Source of the DNA: Aeromicrobium flavum
Lineage (GTDB): Bacteria > Actinomycetota > Actinomycetes > Propionibacteriales > Nocardioidaceae
Reading direction: 5' to 3'
NCBI RefSeq assembly: GCF_007992115.1
Contig: NZ_BJZQ01000001.1
Coordinates: 186,001-250,000, forward strand
Length of the DNA: 64,000 nucleotides
Every line of letters starts with the position of its first letter. Positions within the stretch are counted from its first letter, which is position 1. Shown here in pieces: positions 42,945 through 52,253 of the stretch. The notes below the pieces were generated by a model that saw only the letters and a list, made by a program, of their open reading frames with translations, had not been told where the DNA came from and did no database searches. The position numbers were made by a program, and so were the translations under genes.

Positions 42945-44450
42945 ATGGCGACAGAAACCCCCACGTCGGGCTCAGCCGACGGCTACTACGACTTCCACGA
43001 CCACGACGACGCGGCCCACCTCCACGCACTGGGCTACCAGTCGGAGTTCAAGCGGGACATGAGCCCGTGGGCTAACTTCTCGCTCGGGTTCACGTACCTC
43101 TCGCCCGTCGTGGGCGTCTACACGGTCTTCGCGTTCGCCCTCGCCACCGGCGGCCCGCCGATGATCTGGGCCTTCGTGCTCGCGGGTCTCGGCCAGCTGA
43201 TGGTCGCCCTGATCTTCAGCGAGGTCGTCGCCCAGTTCCCCGTGGCGGGCGGCGTCTACCCCTGGGCGAGGCGCCTGTGGGGCCGCAAGTACGCCTGGAT
43301 GACCGGCTGGGTCTACATCATCGCGCTGCTCGTGACGATCTCCTCGGTCGTCTACGGCGCCGGACCCTTCATCGCCTCCGTCTTCGGCTTCACGCCGTCG
43401 GTCGACACGACGATCGCGTGCGCCCTGGGCCTGCTCGTCCTGGCCACGATCATCAACTTCATGGGCACCTCGGTGCTCGCGAAGGCCGCGATCATCGGCT
43501 TCACGGCCGAGCTCGTCGGCGCCCTGGTCGTCGGCGCCTGGCTGCTCATCGCGCACCGCGAGCAGAGCATCACCGTCCTGTTCGACACGTTCGGCACCGA
43601 GGGCGACAGCGGCAGCTACCTGCCGGCGTTCGCCGCGGCCGCCCTCATCGGCGTCTACCAGTACTACGGCTTCGAGGCGTGCGGTGACGTCGCCGAGGAG
43701 GTCAAGGACCCGGGTCGACTCATCCCGAAGGCCATGCGCCAGACCATCTACATCGGCGGAGCCGCGGCCACGTTCGTCTGCCTCGCCCTGGTGCTCTCGG
43801 TCACCGACATCGGCGCCGTCGTCTCCGGCGAGGTCACCGACCCGGTCAGCGCCGTCCTCGAGGAGGCGTTCGGCACCGTCGGCGCCCGTGCGGTGCTGGT
43901 CATCGTGCTCCTGTCGTTCCTGTCCTGCGCGATGAGCCTGCAGGCCGCCGCGTCCCGCCTGCTCTACTCGTACGGTCGCGACGACATGATCATGGGCAGC
44001 TCGCTGCTGAAGAAGTTCTCGCCCACGCGCCACATCCCGCCGTACGCGCTGGTCGTGTCGGCGATCGTCCCGGCCATCATCGTGATCGGCTCCCGCGTCT
44101 CGGAGAACGCGATCACCAAGATCATCAGCTTCGCGACCCTGGGCATGTACCTGGGCTTCCAGATGGTGATCCTGGCCGCCCTGCGGGCGCGTCTGAAGGG
44201 CTGGGTGCCCAGCGGCAAGTACACGCTCGGAGCGTGGGGCCTGCCGGTGAACATCATCGCCCTGGTCTACGGCGTCATCGCGATGGTGAACATGGCGTGG
44301 CCGCGGACCCCGGACGCCGCCTGGTACGACAACTGGATCGTCGCACTGTCCGGTGTGATCGTGGTGGCCGTCGGCCTGGTCTACATGGCCATTCACCCGC
44401 TGCACGACCGCAGCACCGCCCCCTACGACGACGCCATCCCCAAGAAGTGA
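42945..44450 (+). CDS. APC-family amino acid/amine permease
   Basis: A 501-residue transporter with about twelve membrane segments. MSPWANFSLGFTYLSPVVGVYT is the opening of the amino-acid-polyamine-organocation family, and YYGFEACGDVAEEVKDPGR is its conserved central motif. Closest recognisable group is the GABA/choline-type (BAT1/Uga4-like) branch. It is divergent from the regulator and probably imports the substrate or product (an amine or omega-amino acid) of the adjacent operon. A strong hairpin follows its stop. Confidence 0.9.
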   Translation: MATETPTSGSADGYYDFHDHDDAAHLHALGYQSEFKRDMSPWANFSLGFTYLSPVVGVYTVFAFALATGGPPMIWAFVLAGLGQLMVALIFSEVVAQFPVAGGVYPWARRLWGRKYAWMTGWVYIIALLVTISSVVYGAGPFIASVFGFTPSVDTTIACALGLLVLATIINFMGTSVLAKAAIIGFTAELVGALVVGAWLLIAHREQSITVLFDTFGTEGDSGSYLPAFAAAALIGVYQYYGFEACGDVAEEVKDPGRLIPKAMRQTIYIGGAAATFVCLALVLSVTDIGAVVSGEVTDPVSAVLEEAFGTVGARAVLVIVLLSFLSCAMSLQAAASRLLYSYGRDDMIMGSSLLKKFSPTRHIPPYALVVSAIVPAIIVIGSRVSENAITKIISFATLGMYLGFQMVILAALRARLKGWVPSGKYTLGAWGLPVNIIALVYGVIAMVNMAWPRTPDAAWYDNWIVALSGVIVVAVGLVYMAIHPLHDRSTAPYDDAIPKK

Positions 44451-44471
44451 CGTCAGTCTGATCCAACGGCG

Positions 44472-44502
44472 ACGGCCGGTGTCCTCCACGGACACCGGCC
44501 GT
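44472..44502 (+). terminator. Terminator of the permease gene
   Basis: ACGGCCGGTGTC and GACACCGGCCGT form a perfect 12-bp stem with a seven-base loop, 22 bases after the permease stop. Confidence 0.8.
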
Positions 44503-44530
44503 TGACGTGTGGGGGAGCGGCGGGATGCGA

Positions 44531-44561
44531 AGAGCCCCGGATCACAGGGATCCGGGGCTCT
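44531..44561 (-). terminator. Terminator of the former tRNA-Val gene
   Basis: AGAGCCCCGGA and TCCGGGGCTCT form an 11-bp stem with a nine-base loop. On the minus strand it directly follows the tRNA 3' remnant at 44567-44591, the usual place for a tRNA terminator. Confidence 0.75.
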
Positions 44562-44566
44562 CATCT

Positions 44567-44591
44567 GTGGGCGATACTGGGTTTGAACCAG
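44567..44591 (-). other. tRNA-Val 3' end remnant = attachment site at island boundary
   Basis: Read on the minus strand, this segment is CTGGTTCAAACCCAGT followed by ATCGCCC and A, i.e. T-arm, acceptor 3' strand and discriminator of an actinobacterial tRNA-Val whose 5' strand would be GGGCGAT. The next base inward breaks the T-stem (T where A is needed), and no anticodon or D arm follows. So only the 3' end remains, as expected of an att site left by integration into a tRNA gene. The integrase starts 179 bases away. Confidence 0.75.
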
Positions 44592-44593
44592 AA

Positions 44594-44622
44594 ATCCAGC
44601 GGTTCGGAGGTCGCCGCTGGAT
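44594..44622. repeat. Inverted repeat beside the attachment site
   Basis: ATCCAGCGG and CCGCTGGAT, perfect 9-bp arms separated by 11 bases, begin three bases inside the tRNA remnant. Position suggests an integrase core or excisionase site. Confidence 0.5.
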
Positions 44623-44709
44623 CTATTCAGATTCCGTGATTATCCTTGTAATCGCAGTGAAATTCTGGATGGACGATGCCGGACACGAACGCCCAGATGT
44701 CGACTTTCC

Positions 44710-44750
44710 TGCCCCACGTCTGCCCCACGCTGCCCCACGTGTGCCCCACG
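44710..44750. repeat. Four phased TGCCCCACG direct repeats upstream of integrase
   Basis: TGCCCCACG occurs at 44710, 44721, 44731 and 44742, at 10-11 base steps, so all copies face the same side of the helix. The last copy ends 19 bases before the integrase start. These are likely arm-type integrase sites or an operator. Confidence 0.7.
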
Positions 44751-44769
44751 AAACCGAGGTGAGGATCGG

Positions 44770-45999
44770 ATGACCCGACGGGACGAGCGCCGCCAATTCG
44801 GCGAGATCTCCAGACTGCCCAGTGGCCGGTTCCGGGCGCGGTACGCGGACCCCGAAGGGCGGACGCATGCCAACGGTGTTCGCGTTCGTCATACGGCGCC
44901 AATCACGTTTGAAAGTCGGGCTGATGCCGAGGCTTGGCTCGTTGATGAGCGGCGCATCGTCTCGAGTGGTGAGTGGTCGTCTCCCGGGGTTCGTGCAGCG
45001 GTGCGGCGTACGCCCGGATTGACGTTGGGGGAGTACGCGCCGCGCTGGCTGGCCAACAGGCGGGTCAAGGGGCAGCCTCTGGCGGACCGCACGCGAGACC
45101 ACTACCAGGACCTTATGGACCGCTTCATTCTGCCGTTCTTCGGGCGGACGCCCCTTCGAGAGATCACTCCGGAGATGGTGAGCCACTGGTACGACACCGC
45201 AACTCCGGATCGCCCTACGTACCGGGCTCATTCCTACTCGTTGCTGCGCGCGATCTTGCGCACGGCGGCAGATCCAGCGAAGAACAACGGCCGTCCGCTG
45301 ATCCCCTTCAACCCGTGCGGCATCTCCGGTGGCGGCTCATCTGGAGCGAAGCGGCGGGTGAGTCCGGCGACGGCCGAGGAGATCGCGGTCATCGTTGCGA
45401 ACATGCCCGATCGCCATCGCTTGATGATCCTCTTGGCCGACGGGTGCGCCCTCCGTTTCGGCGAGCTGGCGGAACTGCGTCGTCACGACATCGACGTGAA
45501 GAACGCGGTGATCAGGGTCCGTCGAGGCGTCGTTCGCTCACGCTCGGCCGGAGTGGTGGCGAAGGCCCCGAAGAGCGACGCCGGCATCCGTGACGTCCCG
45601 ATCCCACCCGACATCGTTGACGCTGTAGCGGAGCATCTACGTGAGTTCGCCGCGCCCGGCCGTGATGGGCTGGTCTTCCCAGGCGCGAACGGCAATCATC
45701 TGTCGCCAAGTGCGTTCTACGGCAAGGTCTCTAGGAAGCGCCGCGGCAAGCCTGACACCACCGGATACGGCTGGTATGAAGCACGAAGAATCGCTGGCCG
45801 GCAGGACCTCAGGTTCCACGATTTGCGCCATGGCGCTCTGACCGAAGCTGCACGCCACGGCGCAACGCTCGCCGAACTCATGGCTCTTGGCGGCCACTCT
45901 ACGAGCCAAGCTGCCATGCGCTACCAACAAGCGGCGTCAGATCGACTCGCGCAACTCGCTCGCATGCGCGCGGAAGCTCGAGGATGGAGCGCGAGCTGA
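44770..45999 (+). CDS. int: Tyrosine-type site-specific integrase
   Basis: A 409-residue phage/ICE-type integrase. An arm-binding N-terminal domain (RFRARYADPEGR) and a SAM-like core-binding domain (residues about 84-190) precede the catalytic domain, which carries Arg229 (CALRFGELAEL), His350 and Arg353 (HDLRHG), His376 (GGHST) and nucleophile Tyr385 (MRYQ). All five catalytic residues are present. Adjacent to the tRNA-Val remnant, it is the enzyme that integrated this element. The ATG at 44770 follows GAGGTGAGG. Confidence 0.95.
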   Translation: MTRRDERRQFGEISRLPSGRFRARYADPEGRTHANGVRVRHTAPITFESRADAEAWLVDERRIVSSGEWSSPGVRAAVRRTPGLTLGEYAPRWLANRRVKGQPLADRTRDHYQDLMDRFILPFFGRTPLREITPEMVSHWYDTATPDRPTYRAHSYSLLRAILRTAADPAKNNGRPLIPFNPCGISGGGSSGAKRRVSPATAEEIAVIVANMPDRHRLMILLADGCALRFGELAELRRHDIDVKNAVIRVRRGVVRSRSAGVVAKAPKSDAGIRDVPIPPDIVDAVAEHLREFAAPGRDGLVFPGANGNHLSPSAFYGKVSRKRRGKPDTTGYGWYEARRIAGRQDLRFHDLRHGALTEAARHGATLAELMALGGHSTSQAAMRYQQAASDRLAQLARMRAEARGWSAS

Positions 46000-46484
46000 C
46001 GGCATGTGTGTCAATCAAATGTGCGCATGCACTCGAGGCTTCCTCGTCCGATCGATGACGAACGAACGCGTCCTCTCTCGATGAGTCCAAGTGCTTCCCA
46101 TCATTCGAAAGTGGTCCGGCCGGCCACAGGGCTCGTCGCTTCGGTGAGACTGCTCAGGTTGTGGGTGCCCCTTGGATTCCTGTTGAGCCGCTCATGGTTT
46201 GTTCGCGTGCTGGCAGACCAAGAGTGCCCGAGCTCGAAGACAGCTGTTACTAGATATCAGGTGTCAGGGTCCGCGCTACCGTCCAAGGATCATTCGAAAG
46301 ATGTTGCGAGCGTCGTGGGACCTGCGTGACGCAGGATCGGGAGTTCTCGCCGGGGAGCCGCGTTAGGCGTACTAACTCTTCTAGGGATCCGATCCCGTCG
46401 ATTCGCAGGCCGGAATTCGCATCCGCTCTGTGCGTTTGTTCCCGAAAGGGCACGCATCACACTCCGAAACGCCACACTTTGGGG
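46000..46484. other. 485-base stretch without a supported gene
   Basis: Base composition drops to a little over half GC. Short open frames on both strands have poor codon use and no family resemblance. I see no repeat or RNA structure; promoter for the next gene may lie near its end. Confidence 0.4.
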
Positions 46485-46913
46485 ATGAAGTGGAAAGAGT
46501 TGCGAATACAACTCCAAGAGCAGATCTGGTCATTGCCACAGGGCTCAGCCCTGATCCTCGAAGCGCTGTTCATCACGGGCCGGTACGTTCAATTCCTCAA
46601 CGTGGGCAGTTGTCTGCTCGGGGAAGTCAGTGGACCGCTGGCGGACGGGGAAGGCTCTGGACTGACTTTCGATCAGCTCGTTGAAGTGCAGGAGCTTGGT
46701 TGGATGCCCCCGCCGAACGGGTTCACGCGCGAAACCCCGAACTTCCGCCTCTTCTGGGATAGCAGTGGAGAGATGGAGCCAGATGACGCGTATCTTTCCC
46801 GGGACGACGCGAAGCACGCGGCCAAACTGGCTGTTGCCACTATGCGAGGGCCGTTCGGCGCGGGTACTCCTTCGGCCGTGCGGGTGCGGAAGATCAGTGA
46901 TGCCTACGGATGA
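46485..46913 (+). CDS. TY-Chap-like (YbjN/CesT-type chaperone fold) small protein
   Basis: A 142-residue protein starting MKWKELRIQLQEQIWSLPQG. Its second half, ELGWMPPPNGF, NFRLFWDSSGE, then AAKLAVATMRGPFGAGTPSAVRV, follows the layout of TY-Chap domains (T3SS chaperone/YbjN-related) that occur in actinobacterial islands next to polymorphic or defence proteins. The ATG at 46485 is chosen because upstream residues of the longer frame are not protein-like; its ribosome-binding site is poor. Function unknown; no partner gene is adjacent on the same strand. Confidence 0.5.
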   Translation: MKWKELRIQLQEQIWSLPQGSALILEALFITGRYVQFLNVGSCLLGEVSGPLADGEGSGLTFDQLVEVQELGWMPPPNGFTRETPNFRLFWDSSGEMEPDDAYLSRDDAKHAAKLAVATMRGPFGAGTPSAVRVRKISDAYG

Positions 46914-47145
46914 TCCTTAGGTCGCTGCCTGCCTTCTTGCGACACTCTTGATGGTCCGCACTATCGCGCTTGGTCAAGCCCGGGGAACGGAGTAACGCTT
47001 GGCAATTGTTCGTCCGATATAGAGGCAGCTTCGGACCATTCGTCGGTCTGCTCGGCCAAGATGGCTCGCCAGACGGCGGAGGTGAGCGGCGTCGACAGTA
47101 TGCATCTGGACGGTGTTCGGGCGGACGGGCGCGGTTGCAGCGACG

Positions 47146-48867
47146 TCACGTGAGCGATAGAGACACCCGCCCGCGCTCCAAGTCCACCTCCAGCACCCGA
47201 ACTGTGACGGCTTCGCCGATCTCCACGACGTCGGATGGATGCTCGACGCGACGGTTGGCAAGCTGGGAGATGTGGATCAGGCCGTCGACCTCGCCAAGGT
47301 CGACGAATGCGCCAAAGTTGGTGATCGTCTTCACCGTGCCAGTAACGACCGACCCGACGCCGAGTGCCTCGAGGGCGGCCCTTCGTCGCTCGGCTCGGGA
47401 GGGCTGACTCGGGGCGTCGGCAGCCTCGGGGGCCGGAGTGTGCGTTGCAGGTGCAACATGAGCCGCTGACGCGTGGACGGCAGCCCGGTACTTCGAGGGC
47501 AGGTTGCCGACTACTTCGAGCGCAAATCCGCAGTTCTCGTGCATGTAACGGTCATATGCCAGGTCGGCGAGGACCTGGTCGTTGACGAGATCGCCCTCTT
47601 CCTGTCGGAACTTCCTGCTCTTGTCGCCGCGGAACGAGAGCCAGTTGAAGCTTGTCTTCACGTAGTAGCCATCGCTCACGAGGATCTTTGCGTGAGTGTC
47701 GTCGACTCGGACCACTGCAAGGCGCTGCGATCGACCGGCGGCTTCATGGAGCATCCGTAGCGCACCTTGGTCGGACTTCGAGTTGTCGCCGAATCCCCAG
47801 AAGATGGTGACGTCCGCGTTGCGGGCAAGCTGCTCGAGACGCCCCACGAACTGACGGCTTACGACGGACCCGGTGATCCATGGGCTGATGATGAGGAGTC
47901 GCCGCTTGGGTGCGGTCATCGCGTCGTCCAGCCAGCCGGGATGGTCCGCCATTGAGAGCCAGCGGATCGCGGCGCGGTCGAGCTGGTCCGAATCGCCGAG
48001 CGCGTTCGTGCCTTCGTCGTCGGTGATCGCCGATTGGATGGCGATCACCTCGTCGCGGGAAAGGCGCGGACCCGGCTCATCGGCCGCTTCATAGCTGACT
48101 TCGCTGGCCGACGTGATCCCAAGCTTCTTGACGGCGTCCACGTCCTCGAGCGCCGCCAGGTGAGGCTCGCTCCACTGGCCGTCAACTTCCACCCCAAGGC
48201 GGACAGTGCTGGAGTCCAGGTCGCGGTAGACGAGCAGGATTGCATCTCTGAAGAAGTTCCTGCTCTCGGTCACTCCAGTGACGCCGAGAACTCTGAAGTC
48301 AGAGCTTGAGTAGCCCTCAATCGCAGCAGTGATGGCCGGGACGGTCAGCTCTGCCTTCTCGACATCGACCCCGCTTCGCTGCGGCAGGAGGATCGCGGTG
48401 GATGCCTTCGCGGCTCCAGCCCTGGCAAGCGAGTTGCGGCGCCACTCCGTCACGGTTCGCGTCAGCCGGTCGTAGACGACTTGGATCGTCGTTGACTTTG
48501 GTCGTCGCACTTGTGCATCGCGGGCCGCCTCGAGCCCATTCGGGAGCAGGCTCAGGATCCGAGGTTGTCCCGGGCCGGGCGGGCGGTAGTCGACGAACTC
48601 GGAGCGCAGGAGGGCTGCCACCGTGCTCGCGGTGTCTTCCGGGGTCAGGCCCATGAAGAGTTCAAGGTCCTCGACTGAGTCGATGCCGTTGAGCAGCGCG
48701 GCGAGGGCGTACTTCTGTGCGGCGTCGATGTCCTCGATCTCCTCGGCCAGCACGTCGACCGTGAGGACGGAGGTCGGGATGTAGCAGGGCTCCGCTGCCA
48801 GCAGCGTGTGCCCCGGAAGTGCGTGGGCGTGACGCCTGGCAGCGTCGGCGAAGATATCGCGGCTCAC
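47146..48867 (-). CDS. PLD-family nuclease fused to S1 domain (Mokosh MkoB-like)
   Basis: A 573-residue protein. A long N-terminal region of unknown fold is followed by a phospholipase-D-superfamily domain (about residues 300-450) with one H-x-K motif, His392 and Lys394 in THAKILVSDGYYVKTSFNW, and a C-terminal S1 RNA-binding domain (505-573: GSVVTGTVKTITNFGAFVDLG). One HKD copy implies a dimeric nuclease. The GTG at 48867 overlaps the stop of the kinase-helicase gene (GTGA). Kinase-helicase plus PLD protein is the composition of type I Mokosh anti-phage systems; the S1 fusion is unusual to me. Confidence 0.8.
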   Translation of the reverse strand: MSRDIFADAARRHAHALPGHTLLAAEPCYIPTSVLTVDVLAEEIEDIDAAQKYALAALLNGIDSVEDLELFMGLTPEDTASTVAALLRSEFVDYRPPGPGQPRILSLLPNGLEAARDAQVRRPKSTTIQVVYDRLTRTVTEWRRNSLARAGAAKASTAILLPQRSGVDVEKAELTVPAITAAIEGYSSSDFRVLGVTGVTESRNFFRDAILLVYRDLDSSTVRLGVEVDGQWSEPHLAALEDVDAVKKLGITSASEVSYEAADEPGPRLSRDEVIAIQSAITDDEGTNALGDSDQLDRAAIRWLSMADHPGWLDDAMTAPKRRLLIISPWITGSVVSRQFVGRLEQLARNADVTIFWGFGDNSKSDQGALRMLHEAAGRSQRLAVVRVDDTHAKILVSDGYYVKTSFNWLSFRGDKSRKFRQEEGDLVNDQVLADLAYDRYMHENCGFALEVVGNLPSKYRAAVHASAAHVAPATHTPAPEAADAPSQPSRAERRRAALEALGVGSVVTGTVKTITNFGAFVDLGEVDGLIHISQLANRRVEHPSDVVEIGEAVTVRVLEVDLERGRVSLSLT

Positions 48868-51800
48868 AGGAACTCGATCCTTCCGATGCCCGATCGTTCG
48901 ATGTGGCCCAATGCGCGTCTCAGGGGGCCGTCCTTGCTGGCTGCGAACTCTGAGTCGCCGACGATCCACAGGATCTCTCGAGCGCGCGACAGTGCGACGT
49001 TGATGCGCCCGGCATAGCGCTCGTCGAGGAACCCGAAGTCGCCCGTCAGGTTGCTCCGCGTAACCGAGAAGATCACCACGTCGGCTTCCCTGCCTTGAAC
49101 GGCGTCAACTGTGTTCACGGTGACCGCCACTCCATTGAGGTCGAGCCGTCGAAGAGCTCGCTCGATCTCAACGCATTGAGCGCGATAGCCGGTGAGGACC
49201 AGGACCGACACCGGGCCACCCTTCCTGCGGCGAAGGGACCCACCCTGAGTCATCGTCTCGAGGCGCTGGACCAGTCTCGCGACCTCGAGCGCCTCAAACT
49301 TGTTGGAGGAACTTTCGCCGCGGCTGTGCTTTGGCTCCTCACTGCGGTCGCTTCGCCGGCTCGTCGAGAACCACACCAGCCTCTGGGCATCGTCGACCGA
49401 TTCGGGTGCGAATACGGGGAACGGCTCGTGAGTCAGCTCGCCGTCGTAGAAGGTCTCGGAGATGAGACGCCCGATGGGCTCGGCCATTCGGTGCTGGGTC
49501 GTTAGCCGAATGCGACAGCCGTCGGGCGCCTCCGCCAGGAGGATGTCGAAGAGGGACGAACTGTGAAACAACTTGTCGAGTTCGAATTCTTCAACCAGGT
49601 CCTTGTGCTCGAAGACGTCCTCGGCCATTGGTGGGAGCTGCTTCGGATCTCCGACCATGACCCATCGCTTGGACCGCGTCATGGGAACCAGCAGTTCGGC
49701 AGCGGTTGCCCGGGAGGCCTCGTCGATGATGCAAAGGTCGAACTGCATCTCCTGGACCTTCGAGTTGGACAGGAATCCCATGCACGTGCCTGCCACGACA
49801 CTCTGGGTGGGCAGAAACAGAGGTTCGCTGGCAGACGGGTCGCCGAGGCTGTTCAGCCAGTCTCCTTGGATTTGCAGGAGCTCACGAAGTCGCTGGTGGC
49901 CCGGCTTGTCTCCCACGAGCCGGGCGATCAACGATTCCAGCGCGGAGTCGCTTGGGTCGGTGCCGAGACACTCTCCAAGCTCGTCGGCAAGGGCAGACAC
50001 AGCGGAGGCAGTTTCCTCAGCTCGTTCTGAGGCACGGTAGTAGTCAGCGAGCATCGCGGCTCGCTCGTCAGGAAGATCCTCGTTGTCGAGCCGGTCTGAG
50101 GGATCGAGAACGCCGAGAGCCTCTCGACGTTCGGCAAGGTCGCGGAGTGCGGCTCGGGCTTCACCAGCCCGAAGGGCCAGTGCGATGTCCTCGACTCGAA
50201 TGCCCTCTCGCTCCGCGATCACTGACAGTCCATCTTGCGCCCGACGTCCGATATCGGCTGTCCAAGCCGCGAGCTTGTTGGCAAGGAGCAGGTGGGCAGC
50301 ATCCGGATCAACCTTGTCGTCACGGTTAGAGAGCCTGACGACGTCGGTGACGCCTGAGTCGAAGAGCCGGGTCACCGCATTGTCGATCGCGACGTGCATC
50401 TGGCTCACCAGGAGGATCTTGTCGCCCGGACGCGCCGCCAGGTACTGATTCACCAACTCGCAGATGAAGGAGGTCTTGCCGGTTCCAGGCGGCCCCTCAA
50501 CGAGGTAGACGTCCTCGGAGCCGAGGGCATTCGCCACTGCGATGACCTTGTCCTGGTCCAGATCTGGCGTGATCGGTTGGAACGCGACCGGCTCGGGGAC
50601 CTTGGCCACCTCCGGTTCCAGAACGAGCTCTCGAAGGTGTGGGCGGGCAGAGCTGCCCTCGCGAAGGGCTGCGAGGGCTGTCTTCTGACGCTTGATGGCC
50701 GCTTGGGACGGTCGGCGGTCCCGTACAAGAACTCCGGTGCGCGGAACCTCACGGCCGGATTGAAAGGCTCGGACGACCAGGTCGGTCCCCTCAACGTCTA
50801 CGACGCTGACTTGGACTCCGCGGGCGGCAGGGTCCGTTTCCGCGCGAGCGAACCGCTCTTGGTCGAGCACTGCAGACGGAACTGGCACCGGAGACTCGAG
50901 CTCGAACTCGGCGCCCTTCCGGCCAACAAGCTCGTAGGTGATGGGTTCCTCGAGTCGACGTTCGAGCTGTTCCTTGGCGTCGATGAGTTGGGACCAGCTG
51001 TTGAGGCGTACCTGCTTGAACCGTTCGCTGAACCGGTCGCCGAAGTCCTGTACCGCCTTGCTGAGCAGGTTCCGAATCTCCATTGCGGCGAGCGCAGCCT
51101 GCTTGGGATTGGCTGGCCGCTCGGCTGACCAGGCGAAGTCCCGCCCATCGATCGCGACCGCATCTTCGTTCGCACGGAATCGCTCAAGGGCTTCGAATTC
51201 GGTGACTTTGGCCCACTTGGCGAGCAGGCGGTATTGGTCGGTAAACACCATTCCGAGTTCGAGCTGATCGCCGATCAGTCGGAACTCAGTCTCGCTGTAC
51301 TGAGCCCTCCCGTCAGGCCCTGACTCGAGGCGTGGGAGGGCGACCGTGGCGTCACCGAGGAGGCCAGCAACCACGAACTCAGGCCGCTTGCCAGGCTCAG
51401 CCTCCTCAAGAGCCCGCCGGGCGGTGTTCGACAATTCGAAGGACACGGCCTTCTGCTTGCGCCAGCGGCTGTTGCGCGCGTCCTGGATTGCCTGGAGCTC
51501 GACGAGCAAGACCTGCCCATCCGCTTGACGGTGCTTCGGGTCGGGAGCCAAGGCCCGCGCAAGCACGTCCCGAACGTCGGGCGGGATGTCGGCGTCATCG
51601 AGCGCCTTCGCGATGTCCGGGAAGTCGCGGATCGGCCAACTTGTCACACACTGGAGCAGTGTTGCGGCCAGCCCGTAGACGTCGAATCTCGCCGACCCGC
51701 GGGACGCTTGGTCAGGCGGGGCCCAGGGTGCGCTGGTGCTGCCGACGACCGTTGCATCCTGAGCAGCGGCGACATGGTCCTTGATCTTGCTCAACGCGAA

Positions 51801-52253
51801 GTCAGTGAGGATGGGACCGGCGCCATCCCACAGCACGTTGGCGGGCTTCACGTCGCGGTGCAGCACGGCGAGCGAGTGAGAGTGAGCCAGTGCTGAGGCC
51901 AATGGAAGCGCGACCGAGTCAGCGAGGTCGTCCCATCCCGGCGGTTCGTCGAAATCGCTGAGCCAGGTAGTGAGTGTTTCCGGGACCCAATCCATGACGA
52001 GGTAGTAGCTGCCGATCGCCGGGTCGATACCGCTATCAAGAAGCGCTGCAACGTTCGGGTGATTCAGCTTTCGGTTCGCCGCTGTGGAGCGCTCGAAGTA
52101 GATCCGGTAGATGTCGTCGGACGTCGCCGGAAGGAGCTTGACGGCAACCATCCGGCCGCCTTGGTGCAGATCCGTGGCTTGGAAAACCTCGCCCTGACCA
52201 CCGACGCGCCGTGTGTTCGCGATCTCGGCGTACCGGCCGGCAATCATCCGCAT
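48864..52253 (-). CDS. Ser/Thr kinase-SF1 helicase fusion (Mokosh MkoA-like)
   Basis: An 1129-residue protein. Residues 1 to about 260 are a Hanks-type kinase: Lys39 in MVAVKLL, HRDVKPANVL at 132-141, and DFA (151-153) in place of DFG. A middle region of about 300 residues leads to an SF1 helicase of the COG1112/Upf1-like type: Walker A GPPGTGKT (587-594), DEAS (844-847), GDPKQLPP (868-875), QHRM, VDAVQGREADVVI and NVALSRAR. Such proteins act on RNA or DNA in the cytoplasm. It is coupled to the PLD-S1 gene, and the pair corresponds to a Mokosh type I defence locus. Confidence 0.88.
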   Translation of the reverse strand: MRMIAGRYAEIANTRRVGGQGEVFQATDLHQGGRMVAVKLLPATSDDIYRIYFERSTAANRKLNHPNVAALLDSGIDPAIGSYYLVMDWVPETLTTWLSDFDEPPGWDDLADSVALPLASALAHSHSLAVLHRDVKPANVLWDGAGPILTDFALSKIKDHVAAAQDATVVGSTSAPWAPPDQASRGSARFDVYGLAATLLQCVTSWPIRDFPDIAKALDDADIPPDVRDVLARALAPDPKHRQADGQVLLVELQAIQDARNSRWRKQKAVSFELSNTARRALEEAEPGKRPEFVVAGLLGDATVALPRLESGPDGRAQYSETEFRLIGDQLELGMVFTDQYRLLAKWAKVTEFEALERFRANEDAVAIDGRDFAWSAERPANPKQAALAAMEIRNLLSKAVQDFGDRFSERFKQVRLNSWSQLIDAKEQLERRLEEPITYELVGRKGAEFELESPVPVPSAVLDQERFARAETDPAARGVQVSVVDVEGTDLVVRAFQSGREVPRTGVLVRDRRPSQAAIKRQKTALAALREGSSARPHLRELVLEPEVAKVPEPVAFQPITPDLDQDKVIAVANALGSEDVYLVEGPPGTGKTSFICELVNQYLAARPGDKILLVSQMHVAIDNAVTRLFDSGVTDVVRLSNRDDKVDPDAAHLLLANKLAAWTADIGRRAQDGLSVIAEREGIRVEDIALALRAGEARAALRDLAERREALGVLDPSDRLDNEDLPDERAAMLADYYRASERAEETASAVSALADELGECLGTDPSDSALESLIARLVGDKPGHQRLRELLQIQGDWLNSLGDPSASEPLFLPTQSVVAGTCMGFLSNSKVQEMQFDLCIIDEASRATAAELLVPMTRSKRWVMVGDPKQLPPMAEDVFEHKDLVEEFELDKLFHSSSLFDILLAEAPDGCRIRLTTQHRMAEPIGRLISETFYDGELTHEPFPVFAPESVDDAQRLVWFSTSRRSDRSEEPKHSRGESSSNKFEALEVARLVQRLETMTQGGSLRRRKGGPVSVLVLTGYRAQCVEIERALRRLDLNGVAVTVNTVDAVQGREADVVIFSVTRSNLTGDFGFLDERYAGRINVALSRAREILWIVGDSEFAASKDGPLRRALGHIERSGIGRIEFL

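Noticed and set aside
44567-44645. Complete tRNA-Val gene on the minus strand
   Set aside because: Only the T-arm and acceptor 3' strand fit. The T-stem breaks after four pairs, and no GGGCGAT 5' strand, D-arm or anticodon arm follows.
44694-44760. CRISPR-like array in the TGCCCCACG repeats
   Set aside because: Repeat unit is only nine bases with one- to two-base spacers; it cannot be a CRISPR array. No CRISPR array was seen anywhere in the window.
46326-46484. N-terminal extension of the TY-Chap-like gene
   Set aside because: The extra 53 residues are basic and Cys/Ser-rich with no fold pattern; the family-like part starts at 46485.
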